This document shows positions 51,899-59,748 of a stretch of 64,000 bases of DNA, one piece after another. The stretch spans positions 1-64,000 of the forward strand of contig CANEFX010000008.1 in the NCBI GenBank assembly GCA_947426945.1, in the 5' to 3' direction. A program made the position numbers and the translations under genes. The notes beneath the pieces are model-generated. The model saw only the letters and a program-made list of their open reading frames with translations. It did no database searches and was not told the DNA's origin. This DNA is from an uncultured Bacillota bacterium (lineage in GTDB: Bacteria; Bacillota; Clostridia; Oscillospirales; Oscillospiraceae). Position 1 is the stretch's first letter; the number at the start of each line of letters is the position of its first letter.

Positions 51899-51962
51899 GT
51901 CTGACATCCCTTTCTAAAACTCTGCTTTATTGTACCAGCTTCTTTCCAAGATGTAAAGCCTG

Positions 51963-52029
51963 CTGTCGGCCAGGCGGCTGACAGCTGCTCAAGATAAAAG
52001 ACAGTGCAGCCGTAGCCGCACCGTCTTTT
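51963..52029 (-). terminator. Two hairpins after the SleB-like gene
   Basis: AAAAGACAGTGCAGC (51996-52010) pairs with GCCGCACCGTCTTTT (52015-52029), 15 bp with two wobbles, flanked by A and T runs that allow termination either way. A second 10-bp stem, GCTGTCGGCC/GGCTGACAGC, is at 51963-51986. Confidence 0.7.
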
Positions 52030-52048
52030 GTAGACTGAGTTCCAGAAA

Positions 52049-53008
52049 TCAGCCATAAAAATTGTGATCTCCAAATGTTGCGATAAGCTGTTTGTTCCGT
52101 GCAGCCCAGCTGTTGGAATTGCAATCAAAAAACAGCGCGCCGCGGGTCTCTTTCACAACTCCGCCATCCAGCACCAATTTGGCAGCAATGATGCTGGCCT
52201 CTGAGGGTTCTGTCTTGCGCAGAACTCCGGATTTATAGGTGGAAAACTGATTTTTCTGGGCCAGGACACCCTCCACTGAGTCGGGGAAAGCAGGGTCAGC
52301 TACTCGGTTAAGCACTACATTACCCACAGCCATCTGACCCTCCAGCGACTGGTTACCGCTCTCCCGGTAGATGACCCGGGACAGCCAGAACAGGTCGTCC
52401 TGGTTGTAGTATTCATCGCCGGAAAGAATGGCACCGGAACCGCTGGTGACGGTAGCCACACCGGTGTCTGTAGCATAGCCCACCTCGGCACCGAAAGCCT
52501 CAGCCGCCGCCCGTAAGGGCACGGCCGCCTGACCCGCCTGGGTCAGCTGTACTGCTTCGGGCACATAGAGATACCGGCCGTTGGCCACCACATACAGCTG
52601 GCCCACCTTCGCGGTCATGGTCAGCTTATCGGTGACGACTGTTATGGTAGAGCCGTCCCAGCTAATCTGGGCAGCCGGCTCCAGCTGTTGGGCCAGGACA
52701 TCCAGGGCTACATAAGTAGTCCCCTTCTGCACTGACCGGCTGATCCCTTCAGGGGCGGGTTCACCATTGATCAGCAGCTTAGATTCTCCAACTGCTTCCG
52801 GAAGCGTCTCAGGAATAGGATTCCCCAGATCCTCCAACTCGGGAAGTTCATCGGGCAATTGCGCTTCAGTCTCAAGCTCCGTCTCCTGAGAGACAGGGCT
52901 CTCCTCCTCTGCCACGAGGGCATACGCCGGGTCAATGTCCGCGGCGGCACCCATCAGGAGGAGCAAGGCAAAGGCGCTCAGCATCGCGGAGAATAGCTTA
53001 CGCTTCAT
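52049..53008 (-). CDS. Secreted SleB-type cell-wall hydrolase with copper-amine-oxidase-like N domain
   Basis: The 319-residue protein has a signal peptide (about 1-28), an acidic Glu/Pro-rich linker, a copper-amine-oxidase-like substrate-binding domain (about 75-195, with LLINGEPAPEG and AVPLRAAAEAFGAEV) and a SleB-type hydrolase domain (about 205-319, WLSRVIYRESGNQSLEGQMA, NVVLNRV, and FFDCNSNSWAARN). SleB enzymes are lytic transglycosylases that open cortex peptidoglycan at germination; related CwlJ/SleB domains also occur in vegetative proteins. ATG 53008 follows GGAG by eight bases. Confidence 0.88.
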   Translation of the reverse strand: MKRKLFSAMLSAFALLLLMGAAADIDPAYALVAEEESPVSQETELETEAQLPDELPELEDLGNPIPETLPEAVGESKLLINGEPAPEGISRSVQKGTTYVALDVLAQQLEPAAQISWDGSTITVVTDKLTMTAKVGQLYVVANGRYLYVPEAVQLTQAGQAAVPLRAAAEAFGAEVGYATDTGVATVTSGSGAILSGDEYYNQDDLFWLSRVIYRESGNQSLEGQMAVGNVVLNRVADPAFPDSVEGVLAQKNQFSTYKSGVLRKTEPSEASIIAAKLVLDGGVVKETRGALFFDCNSNSWAARNKQLIATFGDHNFYG

Positions 53009-53030
53009 TGTCTGCACTCCTTTTTATTAT

Positions 53031-53059
53031 TTGATACGCTTTTGTCAGAATTATGACAA
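53031..53059 (-). promoter_or_regulatory. Promoter of the SleB-like gene
   Basis: Minus-strand TTGTCA (53059-53054) and TATCAA (53036-53031), 17 bp apart, 22 bp before the start codon. Confidence 0.6.
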
Positions 53060-53083
53060 CCAAAAGCAACGTCCTGTTACTTT

Positions 53084-53102
53084 TGTAACCACATTGTAAC
53101 CA
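53084..53102 (-). repeat. Direct repeats upstream of the SleB-like promoter
   Basis: TGTAACC occurs at 53084-53090 and 53095-53101, exactly one helical turn (11 bp) apart, with a partial reversed GTTAC at 53076. They sit 25-42 bp upstream of the -35 element, a usual place for an activator. The remaining gene-free stretch, 53103-53244, is AT-rich and holds nothing else I can name. Confidence 0.5.
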
Positions 53103-53244
53103 ATTCTAAAAAGTAAAACAAGGGCAAAACTGCCTAGAAATGACCCGGCAATATTGTACAAGTTGTAAGAAATCTACAGGAATAACCTTTTTTTCTTTTT
53201 TCTTCTGGCATTGCACTCAAAAAAAGGCAGAATTCACATATTAA

Positions 53245-53285
53245 TAAAAAACCTGCCTCCGGGGCCGCAAGGCCGGAAGGCAGGT
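53245..53285 (-). terminator. Terminator of the radical SAM gene at 53331-54218
   Basis: On the minus strand ACCTGCCTTCCGGCC and GGCCCCGGAGGCAGGT pair with small bulges around TTGC and are followed by TTTTTTATT. Confidence 0.85.
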
Positions 53286-53330
53286 CAGATTCTCAGAGCT
53301 TTGATTGACACAGACCGTCAAACTACCATT

Positions 53331-54218
53331 TTAAATGCCCCGGTTCAGGGTTTTGCGCAGGCGGATCTTCCCTGCCAGAGCCTGATCTATCATGTTCAGA
53401 AATTTCTCCCGGTCCTCGGGCAATCCCCCCTTAAGGGGAAGATAGTTGGATGCGTGGTTGCTGGTAAAATGGAGGGGATCCACATCCAGGTGCTCAATCA
53501 GCAGACGGCACTCCTCCAGTACATGGTCAGCGGAGCACACCTCAAACCGTCCGGTCAGCACATCATCCCCCAGAGGGGTGCCTTTGGCGGGCGCAAAGGT
53601 CATGGCGGACAGGTGGCGCGGCCTCATAGCGTTGATCATTTTTGCAGTGGAGAGGATATGCTCCTTCCAATCGCCCCCCTCTCCCCTAGCTCCGGTCATT
53701 CCCAGGATAACGGTGACCCACAGGTCGATGCCTGCCTCCACCAGCCTCTGGCCTGCCAGCAGCATCTGTTCGGCGGAACAGCCCTTGTGAATAAATTGGA
53801 GGACCTGCTCACTGCCGCTCTCTACCCCCAGGTAGGCCCGGGACAGCCCTGCCTTGTAAAGGGTACTTAGTTCCTCCGGCGTTTTAGACAGGGTGCTCTT
53901 TGGTCCGGCGTAGAGTGTCACTTTTTCCAGCTTTGGAAATTTTTCATACAGCTTATGGAGAATCTGTAGCAGCTCCTCCGTCTTCATAATGATGGCGTCA
54001 CCGTCCATCAGGAACACCCGCCGCAACTCCGGTCCATAGTAGTCCCGGGCCATGTCGATGTCTTCCAGAATCTCTGACACCGGGCGGATACGAAATTTCT
54101 TCTCCTTATACATCCCGCAGAAGGTACACTGATTGTTGGAACATCCAATGGTACATTGGAGCAGATAACTTTTCCACTCTCCCGGCGGCCGATAGAGCAA
54201 ATCGCTGTCGTAGCGCAT
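53331..54218 (-). CDS. Radical SAM protein (CX4CX2C type)
   Basis: The 295-residue protein starts MRYDSDLLYRPPGEW and has the cluster motif GCSNNQCTFCGMYK near 25-38, in which the first two cysteines are four residues apart (CX4CX2C) instead of three. VFLMDGDAIIMKTEELL and LYAGPKSTLSKTPEEL follow in an Elp3/oxygen-independent-coproporphyrinogen-oxidase-like barrel, with GLSRAYLGVESGS. The substrate is unknown. The start at ATG 54218 follows AGGAG by nine bases; the frame upstream overlaps the DUF951 gene. Confidence 0.87.
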   Translation of the reverse strand: MRYDSDLLYRPPGEWKSYLLQCTIGCSNNQCTFCGMYKEKKFRIRPVSEILEDIDMARDYYGPELRRVFLMDGDAIIMKTEELLQILHKLYEKFPKLEKVTLYAGPKSTLSKTPEELSTLYKAGLSRAYLGVESGSEQVLQFIHKGCSAEQMLLAGQRLVEAGIDLWVTVILGMTGARGEGGDWKEHILSTAKMINAMRPRHLSAMTFAPAKGTPLGDDVLTGRFEVCSADHVLEECRLLIEHLDVDPLHFTSNHASNYLPLKGGLPEDREKFLNMIDQALAGKIRLRKTLNRGI

Positions 54219-54237
54219 AATATAAAGCTCCTTTCCT

Positions 54238-54438
54238 TTACAGCTTATCCACGGACTGCCCGTCGCGGAAAACCTTTCTGATATTCTTCTCTGCCTTATT
54301 TCGGGGCAGCATAACCTCATGGCCACAGCCCTGGCAGCGCATCTTAAAGTCCATTCCCACCCGCAGGACCAGCCACTCCTGACTGCCGCAGGGGTGGGGC
54401 TTCTTCATTTTTAATATGTCGTTAATATGAATATCCAT
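54238..54438 (-). CDS. DUF951 family protein
   Basis: The 66-residue protein reads MDIHINDILKMKKPHPCGS, then MRCQGCGHEVMLPRNKAEKN, the conserved core of the DUF951 family, which often lies beside radical SAM or GTPase genes in Firmicutes. The cysteines may bind metal. I start at ATG 54438 (family start, behind GGTGGAG); a longer frame to 54495 would run through the gene's own promoter. Confidence 0.85.
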   Translation of the reverse strand: MDIHINDILKMKKPHPCGSQEWLVLRVGMDFKMRCQGCGHEVMLPRNKAEKNIRKVFRDGQSVDKL

Positions 54439-54465
54439 ACACTCCACCCAGCTTTCCTGCACATC

Positions 54466-54517
54466 ATTATAATATAGCGCTTCCTTCCTTGTCAACGCCT
54501 CCTTTTTATGATAAAAT
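54466..54517. promoter_or_regulatory. Divergent promoters sharing one -35 region
   Basis: Minus: TTGACA (54495-54490), 18 bp, TATAAT (54471-54466), for DUF951. Plus: TTGTCA (54489-54494), 17 bp, TAAAAT (54512-54517), for GNAT. The two -35 hexamers overlap in TTGTCAA. ATAGCGCTT occurs at 54473 and again at 54516. Confidence 0.6.
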
Positions 54518-54547
54518 AGCGCTTATAAAATTTCGGAGGACACTGTT

Positions 54548-55030
54548 ATGAGTCTCACTATCCTTCCCGCATACGATCATCCCCGGGAGGTGGGCCAGTT
54601 GTTCTCAGAGTACACCGAAGCTCTGATTGCAGGAAACAACTCCTTTCAAAAATATCTGGTTCTCCAGAATTACAGTGAAGAGCTGGCTCACTTGGAGGCC
54701 AAGTACGGCCCGCCCTGGGGGCGGCTGTACCTGGCTCTCTGGAACGGCACGCCGGCGGGGTGCATCGGCCTGCGGAAGATAGACGGGGAGAACTGCGAGA
54801 TGAAACGGCTCTACGTCCGCCCTCAGTACCGGGGCAAGCATGTCGGCTGGCAGTTGGTCCGGCAAATTATCGATGATGCCAGCGCCATCGGCTACGCCCA
54901 CATGTTGCTGGACACCTTCCCCTTTCTGGAGAGTGCCATCCACATATACCGGGCCTACGGCTTTTATGAAATCGAGCGCTACAACGACAACCCCATCGAC
55001 GGATGTATTTATATGAAGCTGGACCTGTAA
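54548..55030 (+). CDS. GNAT-family N-acetyltransferase
   Basis: The 160-residue protein has the GNAT core: CEMKRLYVRPQYRGKHVGWQL near 85-105, with the acetyl-CoA loop QYRGKHVG, and YAHMLLDTFPFLESAIHIYRAYGF. ATG 54548 follows CGGAGGACACTG. The acceptor is unknown; relatives act on amino acids, peptides or small amines. Confidence 0.87.
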   Translation: MSLTILPAYDHPREVGQLFSEYTEALIAGNNSFQKYLVLQNYSEELAHLEAKYGPPWGRLYLALWNGTPAGCIGLRKIDGENCEMKRLYVRPQYRGKHVGWQLVRQIIDDASAIGYAHMLLDTFPFLESAIHIYRAYGFYEIERYNDNPIDGCIYMKLDL

Positions 55031-55034
55031 GCAA

Positions 55035-55063
55035 AAGCGCCGGACACTTCGTGCCCGGCGCTT
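55035..55063. terminator. Terminator after the GNAT gene
   Basis: AAGCGCCGG-A-CAC and GTG-C-CCGGCGCTT pair around TTC. The minus side carries TTTTGCTT; the plus side reads ACACTTC. 55064-55213 is AT-rich with nothing else recognisable. Confidence 0.65.
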
Positions 55064-55213
55064 ACACTTCACTCTATTTGGGCTTTCCCCCAAAGACTCA
55101 CCTGTAAAAATCCTGTTTTTTATCCATATTCCTCGTCATACTACTTTTTAAATATACCTCTTCCCCACAGATTCATCCTACCGGTCCTCTCAATTTCTCA
55201 TAAATATTGAGAT

Positions 55214-55978
55214 TTAAGGCACATAGTTCTCCAGAATTTTTAAAATACTAGTTCGATAAATATTTCCGTCCAATACGCTGCCGTCCGGGTTGATGCAGAC
55301 AGTCCGAACATCCGCAGGGTCTTCTTCGTAAGGGTCGGTATACTCCTGATCCACATCATAGTAATCGCTTAAATATTTCCTCGCGTTTCCTTTGGGAATG
55401 ATAACATTTCCGTTCGACTGTAAAATCCCCATCCCCTCAAATTCCGAAAGTATTGCGGCGGTACGGCTGTTATACGGATTCTTATGCCGCTTATCCACCA
55501 CCCACGCAGGATGGACCCGCAGTCTTACGCCCAGTCCGGATATCGCCTTTGCAAATTCTTTGACCGGCCCCAGCGGAATCGTCTCCTGATGAAACGCGTC
55601 GGCGGAAAGGAGAACGTCGTTTACTCCAGCCTGCGCCAGCCTCCGTGCGGCACGCCTGATCAGCTCCTTGTCACCGCTGAAAAATCCATTGGTAATCAGC
55701 TGCCGCTTCGGGACACCTTCCTCCGTTGCCGCTCTGTGTATCGCACAAACTGTCTCGGGATAGAGCAGCGGCTCACCGCCGAAGGTCATGACGGAAGTGA
55801 TGGAAAAACGTCCTGCCGCCTCTCTCACAGCCCTGGCTGCGGTCTCCGCATCAATGTATACGCCGGTCCTGCTGTGACTGCCCTCTGAGCAGTGTTTGCA
55901 CCGGCCGGTGCAGGCGTAGGTCACTACAAATTCTATACGATTCAGATTTTTTACATATTCGTTCATAAGGAGTACCAT
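55214..55978 (-). CDS. Radical SAM protein
   Basis: The 254-residue protein has CTGRCKHC (C-x3-C-x2-C) near 23-30 and SVMTFGGEPLLYPE near 62, the two hallmarks of the radical SAM barrel. VRTVCINPDGSVLDGNIY near the end has one cysteine, so a SPASM-type second cluster is not evident. The start is unclear: ATG 55978 and ATG 55966 both lack a good ribosome binding site. Neighbours do not reveal a substrate. Base use is more AT-rich than in adjacent genes, a mild sign of transfer. Confidence 0.82.
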   Translation of the reverse strand: MVLLMNEYVKNLNRIEFVVTYACTGRCKHCSEGSHSRTGVYIDAETAARAVREAAGRFSITSVMTFGGEPLLYPETVCAIHRAATEEGVPKRQLITNGFFSGDKELIRRAARRLAQAGVNDVLLSADAFHQETIPLGPVKEFAKAISGLGVRLRVHPAWVVDKRHKNPYNSRTAAILSEFEGMGILQSNGNVIIPKGNARKYLSDYYDVDQEYTDPYEEDPADVRTVCINPDGSVLDGNIYRTSILKILENYVP

Positions 55979-55983
55979 TTATA

Positions 55984-56017
55984 AAAACGCCGGACGCAGT
56001 TAGCCGTTCGGCGTTTT
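55984..56017 (-). terminator. Terminator of ackA
   Basis: AAAACGCCG and CGGCGTTTT pair; on the minus strand TTTTTATAAATGG follows, 14 bp after the ackA stop. Confidence 0.8.
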
Positions 56018-56030
56018 CAGTCAGTCTGAT

Positions 56031-57224
56031 TTATTTGGCCAGAGCAGCGGTGTCGATGGCAATCATCAGCTCCTCATTGGTGGGAATGAGCAGCACCTTC
56101 ACCTTGGAATCGACGGCAGAGATAACAGTCTCTCTGCCCCGAACGTCGTTAGCGGCGGCATCCAGCTTCAGGCCCATGTAGTCCAGACCCTCGCAGACCA
56201 TGGAACGAATCGTTTTGTCGTTCTCGCCCACACCGGCTGTGAAAATGACGGCATCCATCCCGCCCATAGCGGCAGCATAAGCACCTACATACTTGCGAAC
56301 TTCGTAGGCAAACTTCTTCTGGGCCAGGTCAGCCTTGCTATCGCCCTTACCGGCGGCGGCCTCCAGGTCCCGGAAGTCGGAGCTGACGCAGCTCAGGCCC
56401 TCCACACCGGATTTCTTGTTCAGCACGTTGAGCATCTTATCAATGTCCATACCGTATTTGTTCATCAGATATTGGAGGATGCCCGCGTCAATATCACCGC
56501 ATCGGGTACCCATGGGCAGACCAGCCAGGGGAGTAAAGCCCATAGAGGTATCTACACTCCTGCCGCCGTCCACAGCGGCGATGGAGGAACCGTTGCCCAA
56601 GTGGCAGGAAATCAGCTTCAACTCCTCGATAGGCCTGCCCAGCATAGCGGCGGCCCGCTGAGTCACATACTTGTGAGAGGTGCCGTGAAAGCCGTAGCGG
56701 CGGACCTTATCCTTCTCATAGTACTCATAGGGCAGGGCGTACATATAGGCGGCAGGGGGCATGGTCTGGTGGAAAGCGGTGTCGAACACAGCCACCATCG
56801 GTGTTTCTGGCATAAGGGCCTGGCAAGCCTTGATGCCAATGATGTTGGCAGGGTTATGGAGGGGGGCCAGAGGGTTGCACTCCTCAATAGCAGCCATAAC
56901 CTCATCAGTGATAAGGACGGACTTCGCGAACTTCTCTCCACCGTGGACCACCCGGTGCCCCACGGCATCAATCTCCTGCATAGAGCTGATCACGCCGTTT
57001 GCGGGGTCCACCAAGGCGTCCAGCACAGCCTTGATGGCCTCATTGTGGGTAGGCATAGCCACGTCAGCCTCTTTCACCGCCTGCTTGCCCTCAGGCTTGT
57101 AGGTAAACTTGCCGTCGATGCCGATGCGCTCGCACAGGCCCCTTGCCAGCACCTGTTGGGTCTCCGGATTGAGCAACTGATACTTCAAAGAGGAACTGCC
57201 GGCATTGATTACCAGAATATTCAT
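56031..57224 (-). CDS. ackA: Acetate kinase
   Basis: Acetate kinase turns acetyl phosphate and ADP into acetate and ATP, a main energy step in fermenting Clostridia. The phosphate-binding start VINAGSSSLKYQLL is at 4-17, VAVFDTAFHQTMP near 145 and GFHGTSHKYV near 180. The 397-residue length is normal. AGAAGGAGACG precedes the ATG. pta is not in the window. Confidence 0.97.
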   Translation of the reverse strand: MNILVINAGSSSLKYQLLNPETQQVLARGLCERIGIDGKFTYKPEGKQAVKEADVAMPTHNEAIKAVLDALVDPANGVISSMQEIDAVGHRVVHGGEKFAKSVLITDEVMAAIEECNPLAPLHNPANIIGIKACQALMPETPMVAVFDTAFHQTMPPAAYMYALPYEYYEKDKVRRYGFHGTSHKYVTQRAAAMLGRPIEELKLISCHLGNGSSIAAVDGGRSVDTSMGFTPLAGLPMGTRCGDIDAGILQYLMNKYGMDIDKMLNVLNKKSGVEGLSCVSSDFRDLEAAAGKGDSKADLAQKKFAYEVRKYVGAYAAAMGGMDAVIFTAGVGENDKTIRSMVCEGLDYMGLKLDAAANDVRGRETVISAVDSKVKVLLIPTNEELMIAIDTAALAK

Positions 57225-57413
57225 GGAAATCGTCTCCTTCTCAAGTCAAATTTGGGTTGCCTCCCGGCGCGGAATATATTACAATAGAGACAGCCCGGTC
57301 GATATTCTTATTCTAACGCTTTTTTCCGAATTGGACAACCACTTTTTTGCTTTTCTTCCAGATATTTTTCATCTGTTCTAATAGAACCAGCCTATTGACC
57401 AGGAGGAGCGCCC

Positions 57414-58535
57414 TTGAAGACCATCGGAATCATTGCCGAATACAACCCCTTTCACGCCGGACATGCTTTTCATATCCGGGAAACCCGCCGGCTGGTTCAA
57501 GGGGAAAGCGCCGTTGTAGCTGTCATGAGCGGCAACTGGGTTCAGCGGGGAGACTGCGCCGTTCTCGACAAATGGTCCCGAACCAGGGCCGCTCTGGCAG
57601 GCGGGGCGGACCTGGTACTGGAGCTCCCTACAGTATGGGCGATCTCCTCGGCGGAGCGCTTTGCCCGAGGCGCGGTGGAACTGCTGAAAGCCACAGGAGT
57701 AGTGGACATCCTTTCATTCGGCAGTGAGAGTGGGCGGCTGGAGGACCTGTCCTGCATAGCGCGGACACTGGAGGGGGAACCGTACCGCAATAATCTGCGC
57801 AGCGAGCTGGACCGTGGCCTCCCCTTCGCTCTGGCCCGGCAGAACGCCGCTCTGAGTGTCCTTGGCCCTCGGGCGGAACTGCTCCGAAGGGCCAACGACA
57901 GCCTGGCAGTGGAATATCTGCGGGCGGCCGGGGAAAGCCTGTCCCCCATCGCCATCCCCCGCCTGGGTGCGGATCACGACGGTGGAGACCACCCCGCATA
58001 TCCCTCGGCCTCCTTCCTGCGGGAGAACATACGCTCCGGCGCACTTTCCGCCGAAAATCCGGCCAGTCTGTCCAACTGTGAGCGGGCTGTTCTAGCCCGC
58101 CTGCGGACCATGGGCTTGGAGGACTGGTCCGCTCTGCCCGACTCCGGCAGGGCAGAGGGTCTGCCCCAGCGGCTGACAGGGGCGGCGGCAGCCGCGTCCA
58201 GTCTGGAGGAGTTCTACACTCTGGTCAAAACCAAACGGTACGCCCACGCCCGTATCCGACGGCTGGCCCTGTGGGCCTTTTTAGGTCTGAAGGAATCGGA
58301 CCGACCCGACTCCCCACCCTATCTTCGGGTTCTTGGCTTTCACGCACGGGGCCGGGATATCCTGCGGGAGATGAAACAAAAGGCCTCGCTGCCCATCATT
58401 ACCAAGCCGGCCCACGGCAGGGACCTCCCTCTGCTGGAGCTGGAGGCCCGGTGCACCGATCTGTATGGGCTGTGCTGCAAAACTGTCCTTCCCGGCAGGC
58501 TGGAATGGACCACCGGAGCAGTCATACTTCCATAA
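57414..58535 (+). CDS. tmcAL: tRNA(Met) cytidine acetate ligase TmcAL
   Basis: TmcAL activates acetate with ATP and acetylates the wobble cytidine of elongator tRNA-Met. The 373-residue protein has the nucleotidyltransferase start GIIAEYNPFHAGHAFHI, then MSGNWVQRGDCAVLDKWSRT and ADLVLELPTVWAISSAERFA. The start is TTG at 57414 behind AGGAGGAG. It is divergent from ackA, which makes acetate. Confidence 0.92.
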   Translation: MKTIGIIAEYNPFHAGHAFHIRETRRLVQGESAVVAVMSGNWVQRGDCAVLDKWSRTRAALAGGADLVLELPTVWAISSAERFARGAVELLKATGVVDILSFGSESGRLEDLSCIARTLEGEPYRNNLRSELDRGLPFALARQNAALSVLGPRAELLRRANDSLAVEYLRAAGESLSPIAIPRLGADHDGGDHPAYPSASFLRENIRSGALSAENPASLSNCERAVLARLRTMGLEDWSALPDSGRAEGLPQRLTGAAAAASSLEEFYTLVKTKRYAHARIRRLALWAFLGLKESDRPDSPPYLRVLGFHARGRDILREMKQKASLPIITKPAHGRDLPLLELEARCTDLYGLCCKTVLPGRLEWTTGAVILP

Positions 58536-58545
58536 AGGAGACCCT

Positions 58546-59661
58546 ATGGAGACTAAAAAAAAGGATATTTTTATCAATCCGATGTGGCTCCGGCTCGGAT
58601 CTGTCACCCTCCCCCCGGCGCTGGTGATTCTCTTCCAGGCACTGAAGGGCAACCAAGGTGTTATGAGCGGTTGGGTCTGGTTTGTCATGGCCCCGCTGGA
58701 GCAGGCTCTGGGCCGGCTGTGGAGTCTTCTCCCGTTTTCCGCCGCGGAAGTACTTGCCGCCCTGTTTCTGTTGGGCTGTGCGGTATGGCTGGTGCGAGCA
58801 GTGGTACTGGTGTGCCGCCAGAAAGCTCCTCTCCCCTTTCTGAGCCGCCTGCTGGCGCTGGCCTCTGCTTGGCTCTGGATATGGGCGGGGCTGTGCTGGC
58901 TGTGGAACGCCGCCTACTACGTTCCCACCTTTGCCCAGCGAGAAGGTTTGGAGGCCGCACCCTGTTCGGTGGAGGAACTGGCCCTTGTTACGGAATACTT
59001 TGCCCGACAAGCCGCCATCCTCTCTCCCCAGGTTCCCAGGGACGGGGATGGCCATTTTGCAGAAAAGCTGTCTGACTGCTTTGATCGCGGACCCGAAATC
59101 TACCGGAATATCGCCCGTGAATTCCCGTCGTTGGACATAAATTCTGTAAAGGCAAAGCCCTTGCTCTGTTCTAAATTGCAGAGTGCTCTTGGCTTCACAG
59201 GCATTTACTTTCCCTTCACCGGAGAGGCCAATGTAAATGTGGACGCCCCTGCCTGTCTGGTCCCTGCCACAATCGCCCATGAGATGTCTCACCAACGGAT
59301 GGTTGCCTCTGAGCTGGAGGCTAACTTTGTAGGCATCGCCGCCTGCGTCTCCTGCGACGACGTGACCTTTCAGTATTCCGGCTACCTGATGGGTCTCATC
59401 AATCTGTGCAACGCTCTGTACTCCGTCGCCCCCGACATGTGGTATGACATTGCCGGACGCACCTTCACCCCGGAGCTCTCCAGAGACTGGGAGGACAACA
59501 GCGCCTATTGGCACGCCCTGGAATCTCCCCTGGAGGACGCGGCAGAAGAGATTTACGACTCTTTTCTCAAAAGTAACGACCAGGCGCTGGGTATCCGCTC
59601 CTACGGAGCCTGTGTAGATCTGCTGGTCAATTATTTTGGCACACAGCAAAGAAATCCCTGA
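58546..59661 (+). CDS. DUF3810 family membrane protein with HEXXH motif
   Basis: The 371-residue protein has three or four N-terminal membrane helices (to about 125) and an outer or cytoplasmic domain with ATIAHEMSHQRMVASELEAN near 245. HEMSH fits the HEXXH zinc-peptidase motif, with the downstream glutamates as candidate third ligand. The family is DUF3810; no substrate is established. It starts 10 bp after tmcAL at an ATG behind AAGGAG, so the two are probably co-transcribed. Confidence 0.85.
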   Translation: METKKKDIFINPMWLRLGSVTLPPALVILFQALKGNQGVMSGWVWFVMAPLEQALGRLWSLLPFSAAEVLAALFLLGCAVWLVRAVVLVCRQKAPLPFLSRLLALASAWLWIWAGLCWLWNAAYYVPTFAQREGLEAAPCSVEELALVTEYFARQAAILSPQVPRDGDGHFAEKLSDCFDRGPEIYRNIAREFPSLDINSVKAKPLLCSKLQSALGFTGIYFPFTGEANVNVDAPACLVPATIAHEMSHQRMVASELEANFVGIAACVSCDDVTFQYSGYLMGLINLCNALYSVAPDMWYDIAGRTFTPELSRDWEDNSAYWHALESPLEDAAEEIYDSFLKSNDQALGIRSYGACVDLLVNYFGTQQRNP

Positions 59662-59688
59662 ATCAACCAGTACTTCCAATAAACCTTA

Positions 59689-59723
59689 AAGGGCGACGCT
59701 TTTTCCAAAGCGCCGCCCTTTTT
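59689..59723. terminator. Two-way terminator between DUF3810 and ispH-rpsA
   Basis: AAGGGCGACGCTTT and AAAGCGCCGCCCTT pair with one mismatch and are followed by TTTTTCTG on the plus strand. The minus strand continues TAAGGTTT. Confidence 0.8.
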
Positions 59724-59748
59724 CTGTCTCGAACTGCTTTTCGTCGGA

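Noticed and set aside
57225-57413. Clear promoter pair between ackA and tmcAL
   Set aside because: TAATAT and TCTAAT elements exist but no -35 partner at 16-18 bp is convincing, so I did not list them.
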